Assembly (NCBI RefSeq): GCF_000018545.1
Contig: NC_012587.1
Coordinates: 2,884,001-2,948,000 of the forward strand
Reading direction: 5' to 3'
Source of the DNA: Sinorhizobium fredii NGR234
GTDB lineage: Bacteria; Pseudomonadota; Alphaproteobacteria; Rhizobiales; Rhizobiaceae
DNA length: 64,000 bases
Positions 12,114 through 21,766 of the stretch are shown piece by piece. The number at the start of each line of letters is the position of its first letter. The stretch's first letter is position 1. The position numbers and the translations under genes were made by a program. The notes under the pieces were generated by a model. That model worked only from the letters and a program-made list of their open reading frames with translations. It did not search any database and was not told where the DNA came from.

Positions 12114-12450
12114 GGGCCGGGTCTCCTTGAGAAGTGTCTGAATTCACGGTTGCCAGACTGTAACCGGAAGCGGTTAATTGCTTTTCAACAGGTATGGTTA
12201 ACAAATCGACAATCTGCGGCGGAGGGCCTGCTACAACAGCACTTTGCGGCGAGAAAGCGGCACTTCGGCCACAATTGCCGCCGCACCTGTGGACAACAGG
12301 TCCACGCATGTCGCCCAAAAGTGCGCCGCGGTTTTGGGGTAACGAGATGCATAAAAACAACAGCCTGAAGCGCGCCGCGTGAACAATGCGACGCGCATCA
12401 GGCGCGCAATGCGGGCGGAAAACCGCCCGCACTCTTCCTAAAACTCCGCA
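12114..12450. other. Intergenic region between tolB and pal
   Basis: This 337-bp gap contains a G/C hairpin (GCGGGCGG-TTTT-CCGCCCGC on the minus strand, about 12410-12431) just after tolB but without a T-run. Nearer pal is an AT-rich segment (about 12150-12210) that could hold the pal promoter. No convincing ORF or RNA gene is visible. Confidence 0.5.
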
Positions 12451-13758
12451 CTATTCCATCAATGGCGACCAGGCCGGATCCGAAGCGAAGCCCTGGGTCT
12501 GGATCTGCTGTTCGTTGTAGCCCGTCAGGTCGATGGAGTAGAGCTGCGGCCCGCCGGCGCCGGCGTTCTGGCGGAAGAACATCAGCACGCGGCCGTTCGG
12601 CGCCCAGGTCGGCCCCTCGTTGTGGAAGCCGGTGGTGAGGATGCGCTCGCCGGAACCGTCCGGCTTCATCACGCCGATCGAGAACTTGCCGCCCGATTGC
12701 TTGGTGAAGGCGATCAGATCGCCGCGCGGAGACCAGACAGGCGTCGAGTAGGAACCGTCGCCGAAGGAGATGCGCGTCTGGCCTGAACCGTCGGCGCCCA
12801 TGACATAGAGCTGCTGCTTGCCGCCACGGTCGCTCTCGAAGACGATCCGGGCGCCGTCCGGCGAATAGGACGGAGAGGTGTCGATCGCATTGGTGTTGGT
12901 CAGCCGTGTGGTCGTGCGCGAGCGCAGGTCCATCGTGTAGATGTTGGCGTTGCCTTCCTGCTGCAGGCTCATGATGACCCGCTGCCCGTCCGGCGAGAAG
13001 CGCGGCGCAAAAGTCATGCCCGGAAAATTGCCGACCACCTCGCGCTGCCCGGTTTCGAGCTGCAGCAGATAGACGCGCGGCTGCTGGTTCTCGAAGGACA
13101 TATAGGTGATTTCCTGACGGTTCGGCGAGAAGCGCGGCGTCAGAACGATGTCGTTCGAATTGGTGAGCGCGCGGGCGTTGAAGCCGTCCTGGTCCATGAT
13201 CGCCAGCTGGCGCTTGCGGGCGTTCTTCGGGCCGCTTTCGGCGACATAGACGATGCGGGTATCGAAGTAGCCTTTTTCGCCGGTGATCCGCTCATAGATC
13301 GCGTCGGCGATGATATGGGCGACGCGGCGCCAGTTTTCCGGCTGGGTGTAGAACTGCTGGCCGAGCATCTGCTGTCCGGCGAAGGTGTCCCACAGGCGGA
13401 ACTCGGCCTTCAGCCTGCCGTCGCCTTCCTGGGTGACGCGGCCGGTGACGAGCGCCTGCGCATTGATGACCTTCCAGTCCTCGAAGCGCGGCGCCGCATC
13501 GGGGTTGGCGATCTTCTCGATGAAGGCGCCCTTGTCGATCGGTGCGAAAAGCCCGGAACGCTTGAGATCGGCGGCAACGACGTCGGAGATCTTCTGACCG
13601 AGCTCACCCTGCAGGAAATCCGTGATCGCGACCGGCAGCGGCTCGACGTTGCCCTTGTTGATATTGATCTCCACGACCGCGTTTGCCGGCGCGGCGAAAA
13701 GAACGCCTGCGAACACTAGCGTGAAAAGACGGAAAAAATTGCGTCTCAGCATTTCCAT
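12451..13758 (-). CDS. tolB: Tol-Pal system beta-propeller protein TolB
   Basis: TolB is a periplasmic protein that binds Pal and TolA and reports Tol motor action. The 435-residue protein has a signal peptide ([18 protein letters not shown], cut near ANA-VVEI). The N-terminal alpha/beta domain is followed by WD40-like propeller repeats ([62 protein letters not shown]). The ATG at 13758 with AAAGG upstream is preferred over the ATG two codons later. It follows tolA after an 81-bp gap carrying a degenerate palindromic repeat. Confidence 0.97.
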   Translation of the reverse strand: MEMLRRNFFRLFTLVFAGVLFAAPANAVVEININKGNVEPLPVAITDFLQGELGQKISDVVAADLKRSGLFAPIDKGAFIEKIANPDAAPRFEDWKVINAQALVTGRVTQEGDGRLKAEFRLWDTFAGQQMLGQQFYTQPENWRRVAHIIADAIYERITGEKGYFDTRIVYVAESGPKNARKRQLAIMDQDGFNARALTNSNDIVLTPRFSPNRQEITYMSFENQQPRVYLLQLETGQREVVGNFPGMTFAPRFSPDGQRVIMSLQQEGNANIYTMDLRSRTTTRLTNTNAIDTSPSYSPDGARIVFESDRGGKQQLYVMGADGSGQTRISFGDGSYSTPVWSPRGDLIAFTKQSGGKFSIGVMKPDGSGERILTTGFHNEGPTWAPNGRVLMFFRQNAGAGGPQLYSIDLTGYNEQQIQTQGFASDPAWSPLME

Positions 13759-13786
13759 AAAGCCTTTCAGCCTTTCATCTTTCTGG

Positions 13787-13835
13787 GCGGAGCGAGGAAA
13801 GCGTGCGCGGTTTTCCCGCCACATCGCGCCCCAAC
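13787..13835. repeat. Degenerate palindromic repeat between tolA and tolB
   Basis: The sequence GGAGCGAGGAAAGCGTGCG, then CGGTTTTCCCGCC, is a diverged copy of the element at 54306-54356 (AGAGCGGGATGAGGAAAAGT then CGCGGTTTTCCGCC). It lies inside the tol operon. Confidence 0.5.
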
Positions 13836-13839
13836 CTGT

Positions 13840-14910
13840 CTAGAGCATTGAGCTCGGGTCGAAGTTGACGACCACCTCGCTCCACGAATCGTACTTGTCT
13901 TTGGGCAGAGCCGTGAAAGGAGCCGATTTGAGAACGGCGCGTCGCGCACCGCTGGCAAGCGCCCGGCGTGCCGCCTCCGAACCGCCGGTCGCTTCGACTT
14001 CCGGTTCGCCGATCAACTCGCCGTTCGGATCGAGCTGGAAGGTCACCTTGATGCGCACGTCCGCCGCATCGGCCATGCCGGGGATGATCGACCAGTTGTT
14101 CTGGATCTGACCGCGCAGCGCATCCATTTCGCTCTGCGAAAGCGTGTTGCCGCTCGTCGTCTTCTTGCCGCCGAGGGCCGCCTCCTCGGTCGAGCGCTTG
14201 GCGCCGCCGCCGGAAGACTCCTGCTTGTTGAGCAGCGCCGCGATCTCGTCGGCGTTGAAGTCGCTCTCCTTCTGGGAGGACGCCTTCTTCTGCTCCTTCT
14301 TGGTCTCTTCCTTCTTGCGCTCCGGGGTCTTCGCCGTCTGCGCCGGCTTTTCGACTTTCGGCTTCACCTGCGGGGTCGGCACCTTGTCCGGCAACGCCTC
14401 GGCCTCGGGGTTCTCGGCCGGCTGTTCCTCGGCCGGCGCAGGCTCCGGTTTGGTCTCCGGCTTCACTTCCTGCTTCGGTTCGGGGAGTGCTGCAACTTCG
14501 GTCGCGGGCTCCGAGGCAGGCTTGGGCTCCTCGACCTTCTGGATTTCCTCCTTCACCGGATCGGGAGTCGGCGGCGCCTTCTCGGTTTTCTCCGGTGCCG
14601 CGGCCGACTCGTTTTCGATGGGCTTGGCGTCGGGCTTCGGCGGCGTCTTCAGGTCGACGTCGTTGTCGCCGATGTTTTCGGCGTTCTCGACGGGCGTTGG
14701 CTTCTTGGTCGGGACCGGCGAAGCCTTCTCCTTGGCCGGGGCCTTCTTGTCGCCCTGCTGGATCTGGGTCATGTCCGTGATCGGCACGATGTCGACCGGC
14801 AGCGCCTCGACGTCCGCGACCTCGAATTCGGCCGGGCTGCCAAGCGACACCAGCGCCCAGGTCAGGACCAGGGCGTGGAGGACAGCAGATGTAGCAAGAC
14901 CGCCCTTCAT
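13840..14910 (-). CDS. tolA: Tol-Pal system bridging protein TolA
   Basis: TolA spans the periplasm, passing proton-motive energy from TolQR to TolB-Pal. The 356-residue protein has one N-terminal membrane helix (residues 5-25, LATSAVLHALVLTWALVSL). A very long Pro/Lys/Glu-rich domain follows (about 50-220) with charged repeats. A TonB-like C-terminal domain holds NNWSIIPGMADAADVRI and LDPNGELIGEPEV. The middle domain is biased in composition and gives strong antisense frames that are not genes. Its start is 9 bp after the tolR stop. Confidence 0.93.
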   Translation of the reverse strand: MKGGLATSAVLHALVLTWALVSLGSPAEFEVADVEALPVDIVPITDMTQIQQGDKKAPAKEKASPVPTKKPTPVENAENIGDNDVDLKTPPKPDAKPIENESAAAPEKTEKAPPTPDPVKEEIQKVEEPKPASEPATEVAALPEPKQEVKPETKPEPAPAEEQPAENPEAEALPDKVPTPQVKPKVEKPAQTAKTPERKKEETKKEQKKASSQKESDFNADEIAALLNKQESSGGGAKRSTEEAALGGKKTTSGNTLSQSEMDALRGQIQNNWSIIPGMADAADVRIKVTFQLDPNGELIGEPEVEATGGSEAARRALASGARRAVLKSAPFTALPKDKYDSWSEVVVNFDPSSML

Positions 14911-14919
14911 GTCCGGGGA

Positions 14920-15372
14920 TCACTTTTCCTGTTCTTGAAGCGTTACCAGCCCGAGATTCTTGAAGCCGGCAGCCGAGATGCGCGCCATGACCTTCATCAC
15001 CGTGCCGTAGTCGGCATTGGTATCGCCGCGCACATAGATGCGCTCGTTGTAGCCCGTCGTGGCGATCGCCTCGAGCTTCGGAACGACCTCGTCGATGCCG
15101 ATCGGGGTCTCCTGCAGGAAGATTTCACCGGCCGGATTGACCGAGACGGTGATCGGCTGGGTGTCGGCGTTCATCGCCTTCGCCTGCGTTTCCGGCAGGT
15201 CGATCGGCACGCCAACGGTCATCATCGGTGCCGCCACCATGAAGATGATCAAGAGCACCAACATGACGTCGACGAGCGGCGTCACGTTGATTTCGCTGAT
15301 CGTACCGCCCTTGCCCCTGCGCCGGCGGCGTCCGCCGCCCGACCCCTTGGCTCCGCCTACTGCCATACCCAT
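14920..15372 (-). CDS. tolR: Tol-Pal system proton channel subunit TolR
   Basis: TolR (ExbD family) forms the ion-conducting rotor with TolQ. The 150-residue protein has a Gly/Arg-rich cytoplasmic tail and one membrane helix holding the essential Asp in INVTPLVDVMLVLLIIFMV. A periplasmic domain follows, ending GLKNLGLVTLQEQEK-like (FKNLGLVTLQEQEK). The ATG at 15372 with GGAG upstream is used. It sits between tolQ (27-bp gap) and tolA (9-bp gap). Confidence 0.96.
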   Translation of the reverse strand: MGMAVGGAKGSGGGRRRRRGKGGTISEINVTPLVDVMLVLLIIFMVAAPMMTVGVPIDLPETQAKAMNADTQPITVSVNPAGEIFLQETPIGIDEVVPKLEAIATTGYNERIYVRGDTNADYGTVMKVMARISAAGFKNLGLVTLQEQEK

Positions 15373-15399
15373 CAGCGTCGTCTCCGTGCTCGAAGGTCG

Positions 15400-16119
15400 T
15401 TATTGCGCGGCCTGGCGCGAAGGCTGCAGCTTCTCGTCGATCTGCCGCGACAGGATGGCGGAGAACTCGTCGGCGAAGGCTTCCATGCGGGCGCTGAGCT
15501 TGCCGGCGTCGGCGGTGAACTTGTTGTAGGCGATGACGGCGGGAATAGCGGCGAGCAGGCCGATGGCGGTTGCCAGCAGCGCCTCCGCGATACCGGGCGC
15601 AACAACGGCGAGGTTGGTCGATTTCGACCCGGCGATTGCCTGGAACGAGGTCATGATACCGACGACGGTACCGAAGAGGCCGATGAAGGGGGCGGACGAA
15701 CCGATCGTCGCGAGCGAGCCGAGCCGCGCCTCGAGCGATTCGGATTCGCGAGCGAGCGTCACATCCATGGCGCGGTCAATGCGCATCTGCAGGCCGATCG
15801 GCGAACGGGCGCCGCGTTCGAAGCTCTTCTTCCACTCGCGCATCGCCGAGACGAAGATTGCGCCCATGCCGGTCGTCTGCCGATCGGAAAGGGTGCGATA
15901 AAGTTCCTCGAGCGACTGGCCGGACCAGAAGACCTGCTCGAAATTGTCGAGCTGCCGGCGCACGCGCCCGTAGTTGAGCGACTTGTCGACGACGATCGCC
16001 CAGGTCCAGACCGAAGCTGCAATCAGCCCCAGCATGACCAGCTTGACCACCAAGCCCGCTTGCATGAACAGCGACCAGAGGGTCACATCGCTCGTCGCGG
16101 CCAATCCAACCTGTTCCAT
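15400..16119 (-). CDS. tolQ: Tol-Pal system proton channel subunit TolQ
   Basis: TolQ (MotA/ExbB family) is the stator-like inner-membrane subunit that energises TolA. The 239-residue protein has three membrane helices (about 20-40, 135-160 and 170-195). The signature GSSAPFIGLFGTVVGIMTSF leads into helix two and AIGLLAAIPAVIAYN forms helix three. The start at 16119 (MEQVGLAATSDVTLWSL) matches the family; upstream frame is not used. It leads tolQ-R-A-B. Its usual upstream partner ybgC is separated from it by ku-ligD. Confidence 0.96.
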   Translation of the reverse strand: MEQVGLAATSDVTLWSLFMQAGLVVKLVMLGLIAASVWTWAIVVDKSLNYGRVRRQLDNFEQVFWSGQSLEELYRTLSDRQTTGMGAIFVSAMREWKKSFERGARSPIGLQMRIDRAMDVTLARESESLEARLGSLATIGSSAPFIGLFGTVVGIMTSFQAIAGSKSTNLAVVAPGIAEALLATAIGLLAAIPAVIAYNKFTADAGKLSARMEAFADEFSAILSRQIDEKLQPSRQAAQ

Positions 16120-16497
16120 CGATCTCAGTCCCCGAATCCAAACACCCGGCAGGAGCAACGCATGCTCATGACCGGGTCGCCCAAACGTCCTGCTGCAAAA
16201 TGCCCCGGCATCGCCGCCGTTCGCGGCAATTGCGATCTACTCGCTTCAGCCTGCCTTCTTGCCGTCAATTTTGGTCAAAGGATGACGTGCACTGCACAAA
16301 TCCTGATACACAGATAAAGACACTATTATCGTTAAGGGAGTGTTACCGGAGCGGCGCTGCCGGCGGCTGCGGCGCGGAACTTCGCCAAAGCTCGTACGTT
16401 TCCGGTCAATGGGCGCTCACGCGAGAATACAACCGAGACGAAACAGTCACCGTGGCTCGACCGCAGCGGCGCGGCGCCGGCTGAGCGGGGCATAGCG
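16120..16497. other. Divergent promoter region between tolQ and ku
   Basis: This 378-bp gap separates tolQ (minus) from ku (plus) and must carry the tolQ promoter and possibly the ku promoter. An AT-richer stretch at about 16285-16340 is the likeliest promoter site, but I cannot assign hexamers. No ORF or RNA gene is recognised. Confidence 0.5.
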
Positions 16498-17352
16498 ATG
16501 GCGGCACGCGCACTCTGGAAAGGGCAGCTTCGCCTGTCGCTGGTATCGATCGCGGTCGAACTGTTCAGCGCGACCCGCTCCGGCGCGAGCATCTCGTTCC
16601 GGCAGATCCACAAGCCGTCCGGCAAGCCGATCCATTACGAGAAGGTGGTGGAGGGCGTCGGACCGGTCGATGTCGACGATATCGTCAAGGGTTTCGAATA
16701 CGAGGACGACCGATACGCCCTGCTCGACCCGGAGGAGGTCGACGCGATCAAGCTCGAAACCAAGAAGACGCTGGAGCTGGTGCAGTTCGTCGATGTCGGC
16801 GAGATTCCGCCGCTCTATTTCGACAAACCCTATTATCTCGTTCCGGCGGACGATCTGGCCGAGGATGCCTACCGCGTCGTCCGGGATGCGCTGAAGACGG
16901 CCAACAAGATCGGGCTGGGGCAATTGACGCTGCGCGGCCGGGAGTATCTCGTCGCGGTGAAACCCGGCGGCGACGGCCTGCTCCTCGAGACGCTGCGCTA
17001 TGCCGACGAGTTGCGCAAGGCCGACCCGATGTTCTCGGACATATCCGGCAAGAAAGCCGACAAGGAACTGCTGGAGGTCGCCGCAGCGCTGATCGAGCGC
17101 AAGACCGCTCCCTTCGACGCCCAGGCCTTCAAGGACAATTACGCGACGGCCCTTCGGGAGCTTGTGAAACGCAAGATGAAGGGCAAGTCGGCGCGCGTCG
17201 AGGTCGAGGAAGGCGAACGGCCTGAGCGCCGCGGCGACAATGTCGTCGACCTGATGGCCGCCCTGAAGAAGAGCCTCGAAAGCAACGAACCCAAGAAGAA
17301 GCCGGCAAAGGCGCACTCGTCGTCGCGCCGCACCCGGCGGAAATCGGCGTGA
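16498..17352 (+). CDS. ku: Ku protein, non-homologous end joining
   Basis: Bacterial Ku forms a homodimeric ring on double-strand DNA ends and recruits LigD. The 284-residue protein covers the Ku core: start ARALWKGQLRLSLVSIAVEL, then IHYEKVVEGVGPVDVDDIVKGFEYE, YYLVPADDLAEDAYRVVRDAL and the bridge region. It ends in a Lys/Arg/Ser-rich tail (KKKPAKAHSSSRRTRRKSA) typical of DNA-binding extensions. It is followed 9 bp later by ligD, so the two form an NHEJ operon. The pair lies opposite to the flanking tolQ and ybgC. Rhizobia often have several ku copies; this is the only one in view. Confidence 0.96.
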   Translation: MAARALWKGQLRLSLVSIAVELFSATRSGASISFRQIHKPSGKPIHYEKVVEGVGPVDVDDIVKGFEYEDDRYALLDPEEVDAIKLETKKTLELVQFVDVGEIPPLYFDKPYYLVPADDLAEDAYRVVRDALKTANKIGLGQLTLRGREYLVAVKPGGDGLLLETLRYADELRKADPMFSDISGKKADKELLEVAAALIERKTAPFDAQAFKDNYATALRELVKRKMKGKSARVEVEEGERPERRGDNVVDLMAALKKSLESNEPKKKPAKAHSSSRRTRRKSA

Positions 17353-17361
17353 GGACGATCG

Positions 17362-19959
17362 ATGGCCGCGCGAAGTGCACCGCTTTCCGAATACAATCGA
17401 CGCCGCGATTTTACCAAGACGCGCGAACCGAAGGGCGCGGTCGCCCCGGCAAGCGGCGACAGGAAGCGCTTTCTCGTCCAGAAGCACGACGCGACCCGGC
17501 TGCATTACGATTTCCGTCTCGAATGGGAAGGCGTCCTGAAGAGCTGGGCGGTCACCCGCGGTCCAAGCCTCAATCCGGAGGACAAGCGCCTCGCCATCCG
17601 TACCGAGGATCACCCCCTCGCCTATGGCGACTTCGAGGGCACGATCCCGGAAGGAGAGTATGGCGGCGGCACGGTGATGCTCTGGGACACCGGCTGGTGG
17701 GAGCCGGAAGGTGACCCGTCGAAAGGTCTGAAGAAGGGCAAGCTTTCGTTCAGGCTGCATGGCAGCCGGATGAAGGGCGGCTGGGCGCTGGTGCGCATGC
17801 GGCCGCGCGACGGCGAGAAGCGCGAAAACTGGCTGCTCGTCAAGGAGACGGACGAGATAGCCTCCGAGGAAGGCGAGAGCCTGATCAAGGAGAACGTCAC
17901 CAGCGTGGCGACCGGCCGCACGATGGACGAGATTGCCGGCGGCAAGGGTGAAAAACGGGCACGCGTCTGGCATTCCAACAAAAGCACGGCCGCCAATCTG
18001 AAGGCCGGTGCGATCGCCGGGAACGACAACCCTCGCAAGCGTCAGGCACGAAAATCCTCGGGCAAGCTGCCCGCCTTCAAGGCTCCGCAGCTCGCCACGC
18101 TGGTGACCAAAGCACCCGCCGGCGAAACGTGGCTGAACGAAGCCAAGTTCGACGGTTACCGCCTGATATGCGCCATCGGTGGCGGCGCTGTCCGCTGCTA
18201 CACCCGCAATGGCCTCGACTGGACCGAGAAGTTCCCGGCGATTGCGGCCGCCCTTGCCGAGCTCGATTGCAAATCCGCCCTGATCGACGGCGAGGTGGTG
18301 GCGCTGTCGGACGCGGGATCAAGCTTTTCGGCGCTGCAGAAGGCGCTGAAGACCGGCGCCAGCACGAGGCTCTACGCCTTCGACCTCATCGAACTCGACG
18401 GAAAGGACCTCGGCCGCGCGCCGCTCATCGACCGGAAGGAAAAGCTGAGAGGTCTGCTCGACTCGCTCGGTACCACGGCGACCGTCCAGTACAGCGAGCA
18501 CGTTCAGGGCAACGGGGAGCATGTGCTTGCGGCGATATGCAAGGCCGGCCAGGAGGGTATCATCGCCAAGGAAGCGAAGGCGCCCTATCGCAGCGGCCGC
18601 ACCCGAAGCTGGCTCAAGGTCAAATGCACCAAGCGTCAGGAGTTCGTCATCGGCGGCTATACACCCTCATCGAAGAAAGGGCGGCCGTTCGCCTCCATTC
18701 TCGTCGGTACTTTCGAGGGCGGCAAATTGATCTATCGGGGCGGCGTCGGTACCGGCTTCGGCGAAAAGGTGATGGAGGAACTCGCTGCCGCCTTTGCAAA
18801 GCGCAGCCGCGAGACGCCGCCGTTCGACAGCGTGCCACGAGAAAGAATGCGAAAAGCGGTCTGGCTGAAGCCGGATCTGGTGGCGGAAGTGGATTTCGCC
18901 GAATTCACCGCCGACGGACATGTCCGCCACGGCTCGTTCGAGGGATTGCGCGAGGACAAGGAGGCCAAGGCCGTGAAACTGGAAACAGCGAAACCGACAG
19001 GCGCCGCGTCGAAAGCCGCGAAGGGCAAGCCCTCGGCCAATACCGGCAAGGCGTCGTCGCCCAAGGGCGACACCGATGTCCTCGGCGTCCAGATCTCGCA
19101 TCCCGACCGCATCCTCTTCGAAGGTCAGGGTATCACCAAGATCGATCTTGCCCGCTACTACGCCGTCGTCGCCGACAGGATGCTGACCTTCGCCGCCGAC
19201 CATCCCGTCTCACTGGTCCGCTGCCCCCAGGGCGGGCAGCGGCACTGCTTCTTCCAGAAACATACGAACGACGCTTTCCCGGAGGCGATCCGCGAAGTGC
19301 CGATCACCGAGTCCTCGGGCGAAACCGAAAACTACATGTATGTCCATGACGCCAAGGGCCTCGTCGCCGCCGTGCAGATGGGCACGCTCGAGTTCCACAT
19401 CTGGGGCGCGACGATCGACAAGCTGGAAACGCCTGACCGGTTGGTCTTCGATTTCGACCCCGATCCGAGCGTCGACTTCACGACCGTGAAGAACGCCGCC
19501 CGCGCCCTGCGCGACGAGCTGGCGGACATCGGTCTGCAGTCCTTCGCGCTGGTGACCGGCGGCAAAGGCGTTCACGTCGTCGTGCCGCTTGTCCGGCGAG
19601 CCAGTTGGGACGACGCGAAGAGTTTCGCCAAGGCCGTGGCGCAGAACATCGCCGATCGCGATCCCGATCATTTCGTTGCCACCATGTCGAAGGCGAAGCG
19701 CAAGGGGCGGATCTTCATCGACTGGCTGAGAAACGAGCGTGGCGCCACGGCGATCGCCCCCTATTCCAGCCGCGCCCGCGAAGGCGGGCCGATCGCCACG
19801 CCGGTCGGTTGGGACGAGTTGGAACGGCTGAGCGGGGCCAACACCTTCCGCATCGGCGATATCCTCGAGCGCATCGAAGCGGACACCGACCCGTGGCGCG
19901 ATATCGGCAAGGTCAAGCAATCGCTGACAAAGAAGATGATGGATTCGGTCATAAAATAG
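17362..19959 (+). CDS. ligD: Multifunctional DNA ligase D (NHEJ)
   Basis: LigD trims, fills and seals broken DNA ends held by Ku. The 865-residue protein has all three domains. The N-terminal 3'-phosphoesterase runs from about 35 to 160 (FLVQKHDATRLHYDFRLEW). The ATP-dependent ligase follows, with the adenylated Lys in EAKFDGYR (about residue 263) and an OB fold ending near 535. A C-terminal primase/polymerase domain runs from about 570 (HPDRILFEGQGITKIDLARYY, DFDPDP catalytic aspartates). The domain order PE-LIG-POL is the usual rhizobial one. It ends 8 bp from the convergent ybgC stop. Confidence 0.97.
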   Translation: MAARSAPLSEYNRRRDFTKTREPKGAVAPASGDRKRFLVQKHDATRLHYDFRLEWEGVLKSWAVTRGPSLNPEDKRLAIRTEDHPLAYGDFEGTIPEGEYGGGTVMLWDTGWWEPEGDPSKGLKKGKLSFRLHGSRMKGGWALVRMRPRDGEKRENWLLVKETDEIASEEGESLIKENVTSVATGRTMDEIAGGKGEKRARVWHSNKSTAANLKAGAIAGNDNPRKRQARKSSGKLPAFKAPQLATLVTKAPAGETWLNEAKFDGYRLICAIGGGAVRCYTRNGLDWTEKFPAIAAALAELDCKSALIDGEVVALSDAGSSFSALQKALKTGASTRLYAFDLIELDGKDLGRAPLIDRKEKLRGLLDSLGTTATVQYSEHVQGNGEHVLAAICKAGQEGIIAKEAKAPYRSGRTRSWLKVKCTKRQEFVIGGYTPSSKKGRPFASILVGTFEGGKLIYRGGVGTGFGEKVMEELAAAFAKRSRETPPFDSVPRERMRKAVWLKPDLVAEVDFAEFTADGHVRHGSFEGLREDKEAKAVKLETAKPTGAASKAAKGKPSANTGKASSPKGDTDVLGVQISHPDRILFEGQGITKIDLARYYAVVADRMLTFAADHPVSLVRCPQGGQRHCFFQKHTNDAFPEAIREVPITESSGETENYMYVHDAKGLVAAVQMGTLEFHIWGATIDKLETPDRLVFDFDPDPSVDFTTVKNAARALRDELADIGLQSFALVTGGKGVHVVVPLVRRASWDDAKSFAKAVAQNIADRDPDHFVATMSKAKRKGRIFIDWLRNERGATAIAPYSSRAREGGPIATPVGWDELERLSGANTFRIGDILERIEADTDPWRDIGKVKQSLTKKMMDSVIK

Positions 19960-19966
19960 GAAGTCT

Positions 19967-20419
19967 TTAGGCCGCCCCTTGGGCCGCCAGGAACTTCGTC
20001 GCCAGCGCCTCCGGCAATCGGCGCGGACGCCCCTGCCCGTTGATGACAGCGATGATCACCTTGGCCGCGATCAGCAGCGCGCCGGCACGGCGGATCTCCT
20101 GCTGCAGCACCATCTTGGCACCGCCGGCCTTCTCGGTGGTCGTCTCGATCGTCAGTATGTCGTCCATGCGCGCCGGCGATTTGAAGTCGATCTCCATGCG
20201 GTGAACCACGAAAACCAGGCCTTCCGCATCGCTCTCGATGGCGAGCGACGCCTGCTCCACGCCGAGCAACCGCAGATAGTCGGTCCGGGCACGCTCCATG
20301 AAATGCAGGTAACGGGCATGGTAGACGACGCCGGAAAAATCGGTGTCTTCGTAATAGACCCGCTGGATCAAACGGTGGCCGGTCTCGGTCAGCTCGCCGG
20401 CAAGCGAAATCAGTGACAT
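19967..20419 (-). CDS. ybgC: Tol-Pal associated acyl-CoA thioesterase YbgC
   Basis: YbgC is a hotdog-fold thioesterase that hydrolyses acyl-CoA and is often encoded first in tol-pal operons. The 150-residue protein carries the catalytic motif YYEDTDFSGVVYHARYL with the active Asp, then FMERARTDYLRLLG. The start at 20419 (MSLISLAGELTETGH) is preferred; the longer frame runs toward the sqdB promoter. Here it is cut off from tolQ by the oppositely transcribed ku-ligD pair and is divergent from sqdB (126-bp gap). It probably has its own promoter. Confidence 0.93.
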   Translation of the reverse strand: MSLISLAGELTETGHRLIQRVYYEDTDFSGVVYHARYLHFMERARTDYLRLLGVEQASLAIESDAEGLVFVVHRMEIDFKSPARMDDILTIETTTEKAGGAKMVLQQEIRRAGALLIAAKVIIAVINGQGRPRRLPEALATKFLAAQGAA

Positions 20420-20545
20420 GGCATTCTCCGGGAGGATTTTTGCTTTTTCTGTGCAGGAACCAAAAGACATTTGCAAGCATTGCAGCTTTGTCACAATCCT
20501 ATCCTATCAGGTCACCGTGTTCCTTCCCGATCAGGAGAATCGTGC

Positions 20546-21766
20546 ATGAAGATCGCAATCCTCGGCGGCGATGGTTTTGTCGGCTGGCCCACCGCGTTGC
20601 ATCTTTCCGATGCGGGCCACGACACCCACATTCTCGACAACCTCTCACGCCGCTGGATCGACACCGAGCTTGGCGTGCAGTCCTTGACCCCGATGGATTC
20701 CATCCAGGAGCGCACCCGTATCTGGCATGCAGAGACCGGCCGGCGCATCCATTTCAACCTGATCGACCTCGCCCGCGACTACGAGCTCCTGAAGAAATGG
20801 CTTGCCGAACATCGTCCCGACGCCATCGTGCATTTCGCCGAGCAGCGCGCCGCGCCCTATTCGATGAAGAGCGACCGCCACAAGAACTACACCGTCAACA
20901 ACAACGTCAACGCCACGCATAACCTGCTGAACGCGCTGGTCGAGATCGACCTCGACGCCCATCTCGTGCATCTCGGCACCATGGGCGTCTACGGCTATTC
21001 GACGATCGGCGCGGCCATTCCGGAGGGCTACCTGCCGGTCGGGATCGAGACGACGGACGGCGAGACGGTCAGCCAGGAGATCCTCTACCCGTCCAATCCG
21101 GGCTCGATCTACCACATGACCAAGTGCCTCGATCAGTTGCTCTTCCAGTTCTACGCGAAGAACGATGGGCTTCGGATCACCGACCTGCACCAGGGCATCG
21201 TCTGGGGAACCCACACGGAGCAGACGCGCCGGCATCAGCAGCTCATCAACCGCTTCGACTATGATGGCGACTACGGCACGGTGTTGAACCGCTTCCTGAT
21301 CCAGGCGGCGATCGGCTATCCGCTGACGGTTCACGGCAGCGGCGGCCAGACCCGCGCCTTCATCCACATCCAGGATTCGGTCCGCTGCATCGAGCTGGCG
21401 CTGACGAATCCGCCGGCACGCGGCGGCCGGGTCGAGATCTTCAATCAGATGACCGAGACGCACCGCATCCGCGACCTGGCCGAGATGATCGCGCGGATGA
21501 CCGGATCGGAGATCGCCTGGCTGCCGAACCCGCGCAAGGAAGCGGCCGAAAACGATCTCGTCGTGCACAACGAAAAATTCCTGGCGCTCGGTCTCGACCC
21601 GATCCGGCTCGAAGACGGGCTGCTTTCGGAGATCGTCGACGTCGCGAAGAAGTTCGCCTACCGCGTCGACCGCTCGCGGGTGCCGGCCGTTTCCGCCTGG
21701 ACGAAGGACATCGCCTCCGTGATCAACCATGATCCGGAGGGCAAGCGGCTGAAATCCGTCTCATGA
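20546..21766 (+). CDS. sqdB: UDP-sulfoquinovose synthase
   Basis: SqdB makes UDP-sulfoquinovose from UDP-glucose and sulfite with bound NAD, the first committed step of sulfolipid synthesis. The 406-residue protein is an extended SDR with the nucleotide motif ILGGDGFVGWP (residues 4-14). The family segment FAEQRAAPYSMKSDRHKNYT and the catalytic Tyr-x3-Lys in SIYHMTK are both present. The ATG at 20546 follows an AGGAGA site. It opens the sqdB-D-C operon, overlapping sqdD by 4 bp. In rhizobia this lipid can replace phospholipids under phosphate limitation; I see no clear Pho box in the 126-bp upstream gap. Confidence 0.96.
   Translation: MKIAILGGDGFVGWPTALHLSDAGHDTHILDNLSRRWIDTELGVQSLTPMDSIQERTRIWHAETGRRIHFNLIDLARDYELLKKWLAEHRPDAIVHFAEQRAAPYSMKSDRHKNYTVNNNVNATHNLLNALVEIDLDAHLVHLGTMGVYGYSTIGAAIPEGYLPVGIETTDGETVSQEILYPSNPGSIYHMTKCLDQLLFQFYAKNDGLRITDLHQGIVWGTHTEQTRRHQQLINRFDYDGDYGTVLNRFLIQAAIGYPLTVHGSGGQTRAFIHIQDSVRCIELALTNPPARGGRVEIFNQMTETHRIRDLAEMIARMTGSEIAWLPNPRKEAAENDLVVHNEKFLALGLDPIRLEDGLLSEIVDVAKKFAYRVDRSRVPAVSAWTKDIASVINHDPEGKRLKSVS

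Noticed and set aside
12349..12382. Eleven-codon plus-strand frame MHKNNSLKRAA
   Set aside because: Too short to judge, no ribosome site; probably part of the tolB 3' region on the other strand.
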